From Streptomyces deccanensis (GTDB lineage Bacteria > Actinomycetota > Actinomycetes > Streptomycetales > Streptomycetaceae): a stretch of DNA of 64,000 nucleotides. Below, one piece after another: positions 60,907-64,000 of the stretch (position 1 is its first letter; each line of letters begins with the position of its first letter). Below the pieces are notes generated by a model, which worked only from the letters and a program-made list of their open reading frames with translations, did no database searches and was not told the origin of the DNA. The translations under genes were made by a program, and so were the position numbers. The stretch spans positions 4,588,001-4,652,000 of the forward strand of contig NZ_CP092431.1 of the NCBI RefSeq assembly GCF_022385335.1, in the 5' to 3' direction.

Positions 60907-62045
60907 CGGGACGCCAACTCCTCGAGCGCGGAAACGAGTTCCGCCGGTACGGGCAGGCTGTGGATCTCCCCGGCGAGCTCGCCCGCCCGCTCCCGGTACG
61001 CCGTCCCGGTCAGCAGCTCCCGGCAGGCCTCGGCAACCCGGTCATCTGACTGCTCGGCGGGCATCAGGACGGTCCCGGCCCCGCTCTTCGCCAGCCGGGT
61101 CCAGGACTCCTCGAACAGCTCGAAGGACGGCAGGACCAGTTGGGGCACCCCTGCGTGCAGCGCGGTCAGCGCCGTCACCCCGCCGCCGTGGTGCACGATC
61201 ACGGAACAGGTGGGGGCCAGGACGTCGAGCGGCACCCAGCCTGCCCGGATACCGGGGAACGCGGCCCGCAGTTCCGGTGCCACCTCCTCGGGGGCGGGGA
61301 CGACGATCTCCACGTCGAGGTCGGAGAGTCGGCGGGTTAGCCGGCGCAGGAACTCCTGGTTCTCGGTGACGGCGACTCGGCTGCCGGAGGTGACGCACAC
61401 CCGCGGCCGTACGGGCCGGGTCAGCATCCAGGGCTCCAGCTGCCGCTGGGAGTTGCCGGGAATCCAGCGCATCGTGCGGGAAGGGATGCCGTCCTCGTCC
61501 GGTGCCCGCAGGCTCGGCGGGCAGATGTCGAGGAACAGGTCCGGCCGGGGCAGTGCGGTCAGGCCCAGCGGCGCCAGCTCCGGGGCCAGTTCCTCGTCAG
61601 CGTGCCGGTCCACCACCTCGCCGGTGGCCAGTGTGTCCCAGGCCTGGCGCACCTGCGGGATCCCGAGGTGCGCGGCGACCAGTCCGGCGGCGTACGAGCT
61701 CGTACCGCCGACCACGAGGTCCGGGCGCCAGCTCCGGGACAGCTCCAGGAGGCTGTTTATGCTGAAGGCCGCGAGCCGGGCGAACCAAGTGCCGGCGAAG
61801 CGCCGCTGCTCCGCCATGGTCACGGGCCTGGGCACCGGCTCACCCGCGCGGTCCGTGGAGAGCAGGCTCGCGAGCGTCCGGTCGGTGACGGCGACGAAGG
61901 GCACCGCGAGCCGTTCGGCGACCGGCACCATCTCCTGCGTCGACGCGAGGATCACCTCGTGCCCCGCGCCGCGCAGCGCCTGTGCCAGGGGCGTGAGCGC
62001 GAAGAGGGTGGCCGCACTCGCGCCGGCGACAAAGAGAACTTTCAC
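60903..62045 (-). CDS. Glycosyltransferase, UrdGT2-like (GT-B)
   Basis: 380 residues from a GTG behind AGGAGG. It starts VKVLFVAGASAATLFALTPL, has DLVVGGTSSYAAGLVAAHLG and the donor-site HHGGGVTALTALHAGVPQLV, all typical of angucycline glycosyltransferases such as UrdGT2/LanGT2. It moves the deoxysugar to the angucyclinone. Whether it forms a C- or O-glycoside cannot be told. It opens the minus-strand sugar operon. Confidence 0.92.
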   Translation of the reverse strand: MKVLFVAGASAATLFALTPLAQALRGAGHEVILASTQEMVPVAERLAVPFVAVTDRTLASLLSTDRAGEPVPRPVTMAEQRRFAGTWFARLAAFSINSLLELSRSWRPDLVVGGTSSYAAGLVAAHLGIPQVRQAWDTLATGEVVDRHADEELAPELAPLGLTALPRPDLFLDICPPSLRAPDEDGIPSRTMRWIPGNSQRQLEPWMLTRPVRPRVCVTSGSRVAVTENQEFLRRLTRRLSDLDVEIVVPAPEEVAPELRAAFPGIRAGWVPLDVLAPTCSVIVHHGGGVTALTALHAGVPQLVLPSFELFEESWTRLAKSGAGTVLMPAEQSDDRVAEACRELLTGTAYRERAGELAGEIHSLPVPAELVSALEELASR

Positions 62046-62366
62046 AGTGGGGCCTCCTCGTTCGGGCACGCATTTCTCGGGACGCAGGATGAATCGCGTG
62101 GGAACGGACCGGAACAATTCGTTTTCGGGCAGGCGGTGACGGCCGCCGCCACGGAATTCGCGGTAATTCCGGCGCCGCAGGGGCTACGCTGAAGACTTGT
62201 CGCCGGGCCACGGGATTTCAATGGCCGTTCGGTCAGACCAGTGTCAAGTTGCGTCAGAGCTTGGTGGTCGCACGTCATGTCCGTCTTGCCGGGCAGGGTG
62301 GCGGATGACAGCCTGCGACGTGTGCCCGTGCGACGGGACGACACGACCCACCGATGGAGGTAACAG

Positions 62367-63161
62367 ATGGGCACCCGAGCCGACGCGCCGATAGCGGCGC
62401 TGCGCTCCGGCCACGACGAACTCGCGTCCTTCGTGGCGGGGTTGACGGAGGCGGACCTGAACCGCCGCTCCGGCTCCCACGAGTGGACCGTCGCCCAGGT
62501 CCTCAGCCATCTCGGCAGCGGCGCCGAGATCGGCCTCGCGATGCTGGAGGCGGCGCTCACCGTCTCGCCGGCGCCCGGCGGGGGGTTCAACGAGCGGGTG
62601 TGGGACCGCTGGAACGCCATGACGGCCCGGCAGCAGGCCGACTCCTTCCGCAAGGCGGACGAGGCCCTGGTGCAGCGGTACGAAGGCCTCGACGAGGCCA
62701 CCCGCTCCGGCCTCACCATCGACCTCGGCTTCCTGCCCGCGCCGCTCGACGTCGTCGGCGTCACGGGGCTGCGGCTGGGCGAGTTCACCTACCACGCCTG
62801 GGACGTCCACGTGGCGTTCGACCCGGGCGCGAACCTCGCCCCGCAAGCCGTGGAGCACCTCTTCGAACCGCTGGACATGCTCATCGGCTTCCTGGGCCGC
62901 ACCGAGGCACTCGACGGCAGGAAGCTCTCCCTCGCCGTGCGCACCACCGCCCCCGAGCGCCTCCTCGGCCTCGAACTGGGGGATTCGGTCTCCTTCTCTG
63001 AGACCCCGCAGCATCCCGACGGCGAACTGGAACTGCCCGCCGAGGCGCTGCTGCGCCTGACGGTGGGCCGTCTCGATCCCGAACACACGCCCGCGCAGGT
63101 CCGGTTGACCAGTGACCGGGTCACGCTCGACGACCTGCGGAGGGTCTTCCCGGGGTTCTGA
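62367..63161 (+). CDS. Maleylpyruvate isomerase-family (DinB-fold) protein
   Basis: 264 residues behind GGAGG. The N-terminal domain has SGSHEWTVAQVLSHLGSGAE and later GEFTYHAWDVHVAFDPG with metal His residues. The C-terminal part fits the SCP2-like half. It is the third member of this family in the window. Its place between sugar and P450 genes may mean a tailoring or thiol-adduct role, but there is no proof. A 249-bp divergent region separates it from the glycosyltransferase. Confidence 0.85.
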   Translation: MGTRADAPIAALRSGHDELASFVAGLTEADLNRRSGSHEWTVAQVLSHLGSGAEIGLAMLEAALTVSPAPGGGFNERVWDRWNAMTARQQADSFRKADEALVQRYEGLDEATRSGLTIDLGFLPAPLDVVGVTGLRLGEFTYHAWDVHVAFDPGANLAPQAVEHLFEPLDMLIGFLGRTEALDGRKLSLAVRTTAPERLLGLELGDSVSFSETPQHPDGELELPAEALLRLTVGRLDPEHTPAQVRLTSDRVTLDDLRRVFPGF

Positions 63162-63180
63162 CCCCTCCTCCAGCTCCCTC

Positions 63181-63211
63181 AGAACCGGCGGACACCTTGT
63201 CCGCCGGTTCT
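63181..63211. terminator. Terminator after the isomerase-family gene
   Basis: AGAACCGGCGGACA and TGTCCGCCGGTTCT form a perfect 14-bp stem with a three-base loop, followed by GCTTTT. Confidence 0.85.
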
Positions 63212-63282
63212 GCTTTTCCCGGCCCGGAGGAATCTCTGACATCGGCGCAACACAAGTTTGCACAGCTCTGTAAGAGCAGTTC

Positions 63283-63312
63283 TTGACCGTCCTGTCGGCG
63301 CCGGCAAAGAAT
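63283..63312 (+). promoter_or_regulatory. Candidate promoter of the P450 gene
   Basis: TTGACC (63283-63288) and AAGAAT (63307-63312) are 18 bases apart, in an AT-richer stretch 130 bases before the P450 start. Confidence 0.4.
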
Positions 63313-63443
63313 GACAGGGCGTTCTTCGCGGACTGCATAACGGCGTTTTCGCCCCGCTGCGTTCGGGCGGTCCGAAAGGGAATTCACCCCTCTCGTGTGT
63401 CGTGGAAAGCCTCAGCAAAAACCGACGAGAAAGGCTGCCTGCC

Positions 63444-64000
63444 GTGACAGTGACGACTCCCGCAACCGACCTGGACCTGTATACCGACGAGGCTGTGCTG
63501 GAGCCGTACGAGAACTACCGCACGCTGCGGGGCACGGGGCCGGCGGTCTGGATGGAGAAGTACGGAGCCTTCGCCGTACCCCGCTACCGCGAGGTGTACG
63601 ACGCCCTGCACGACCACGGCACCTTCTCCTCCGCGTCGGGCGTGGGGATGAGCGAGGAACTCAACCGCGTCATGGCCGGCGGCACCATCGCCAGCGACCC
63701 GCCCGAGCACGACCGGATCCGCCGGGTCCTCGGGCGGCAACTGACGCCGAAGGCACTGCGTCAGCACGAGCAGCACGTCCAGGAGCGGGCGGCCGCCCTC
63801 GTGGACGAACTCGTCGAGCGCCGCACCTTCGACGCCGTCGCCGACTTCGCCCAGCGCTTCCCCGTGTCCCTGGTGCCCGACCTGCTCGGCTGGCCGGAGG
63901 CCGAACGCGGCAACCTCCTGGACTGGGCGGCCGCCGGCTTCAACGCCCTGGGCCCGATGAACGAGCGGACGCTGGCCGGGATGCCGGTCCTGCAGGGACT
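63444..64000 (+). CDS. Cytochrome P450, N-terminal part (cut by the window edge)
   Basis: 185 codons are visible from GTG behind GAAAGG. The N-terminal P450 pattern is clear: LYTDEAVLEPYENYRTLRGT, YREVYDALHDHGTFSSASG, IASDPPEHDRIRRVLGRQLT (the C-helix block around PPEHDRIR) and VADFAQRFPVSLVPDLLGWP. The I helix, ExxR and heme Cys lie beyond the edge. It probably hydroxylates or couples the polyketide or sugar. Confidence 0.9.
   Translation, partial: MTVTTPATDLDLYTDEAVLEPYENYRTLRGTGPAVWMEKYGAFAVPRYREVYDALHDHGTFSSASGVGMSEELNRVMAGGTIASDPPEHDRIRRVLGRQLTPKALRQHEQHVQERAAALVDELVERRTFDAVADFAQRFPVSLVPDLLGWPEAERGNLLDWAAAGFNALGPMNERTLAGMPVLQG

Noticed and set aside
47855..62045. NDP-hexose 3,5-epimerase, C-methyltransferase or aminotransferase
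   Set aside because: No frame with the needed motifs was found; the DegT-fold protein lacks the PLP lysine and is a dehydratase, not an aminotransferase.
59734..62139. 801-codon plus-strand frame opposite ketoreductase and glycosyltransferase
   Set aside because: No ribosome-binding site or domain; it mirrors two well supported genes.
1..64000. CRISPR array, rRNA or tRNA genes
   Set aside because: No regularly spaced identical repeats and no recognisable tRNA or rRNA sequence were seen by eye; a tRNAscan run would be the test.

Overview
The window is high-G+C actinobacterial DNA, almost certainly from a Streptomyces chromosome. Signs are the third-position GC bias, GTG/TTG starts, four-base ATGA/GTGA gene overlaps, XRE/DUF397 gene pairs, an NPP1 secreted protein, and dispersed inverted repeats with the core GGGGCGCGGGGAACTGCGCGA. 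No rRNA, tRNA or CRISPR array was seen.

Bases 1-34500 are ordinary accessory and housekeeping chromosome. They hold a stand-alone TnpB with a possible omega-RNA end, a HAD phosphatase, an XPB helicase with a helicase-associated WYL-like partner, and a HelR/HelD-type RNA polymerase motor. There is also a YqhA membrane domain fused to an IstB ATPase. Secreted proteins include a trypsin-like lipoprotein, an NPP1 protein, a beta/gamma-crystallin-like protein and an SGNH hydrolase. Further genes are CutC, two XRE+DUF397 pairs, an MFS exporter, several maleylpyruvate-isomerase/DinB-fold proteins, an RpiR regulator with MurQ, and a VapBC module. The stretch ends in an HTH gene followed by the stump of a Uma2-type gene, which marks the left edge of an inserted block.

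From about 34.6 kb to the right edge lies most of an angucycline-type (type II polyketide) gene cluster with a deoxysugar branch. Regulation: a SARP/AfsR-like activator with two TTA codons, a small secreted peptide, and a JadR1-like atypical response regulator. Polyketide core, in the order of the jadomycin cluster: acyl-CoA carboxylase alpha, TcmI/JadI cyclase, KS-alpha, KS-beta, ACP, ActIII-type ketoreductase, didomain aromatase/cyclase and an FAD oxygenase. Sugar and tailoring genes on the plus strand: dTDP-glucose synthase, 4,6-dehydratase, a second (PgaE-like) FAD oxygenase, a broken metK and an intact adenosine kinase. A TetR gene faces a small monooxygenase-like protein and an FMN reductase. 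A tightly coupled minus-strand operon encodes a UrdGT2-like glycosyltransferase, NDP-hexose 4-ketoreductase, an E1-type iron-sulfur 3-dehydratase, a 2,3-dehydratase and a 3-ketoreductase. Together these predict a 2,3,6-trideoxyhexose of the rhodinose/amicetose kind attached to an angucyclinone. A DinB-fold protein and the start of a cytochrome P450 follow, and the cluster runs off the right end.

All functional calls rest on reading motifs and recalled family features; no database search was run. Start codons were chosen from ribosome-binding sites and family lengths and are flagged where doubtful.
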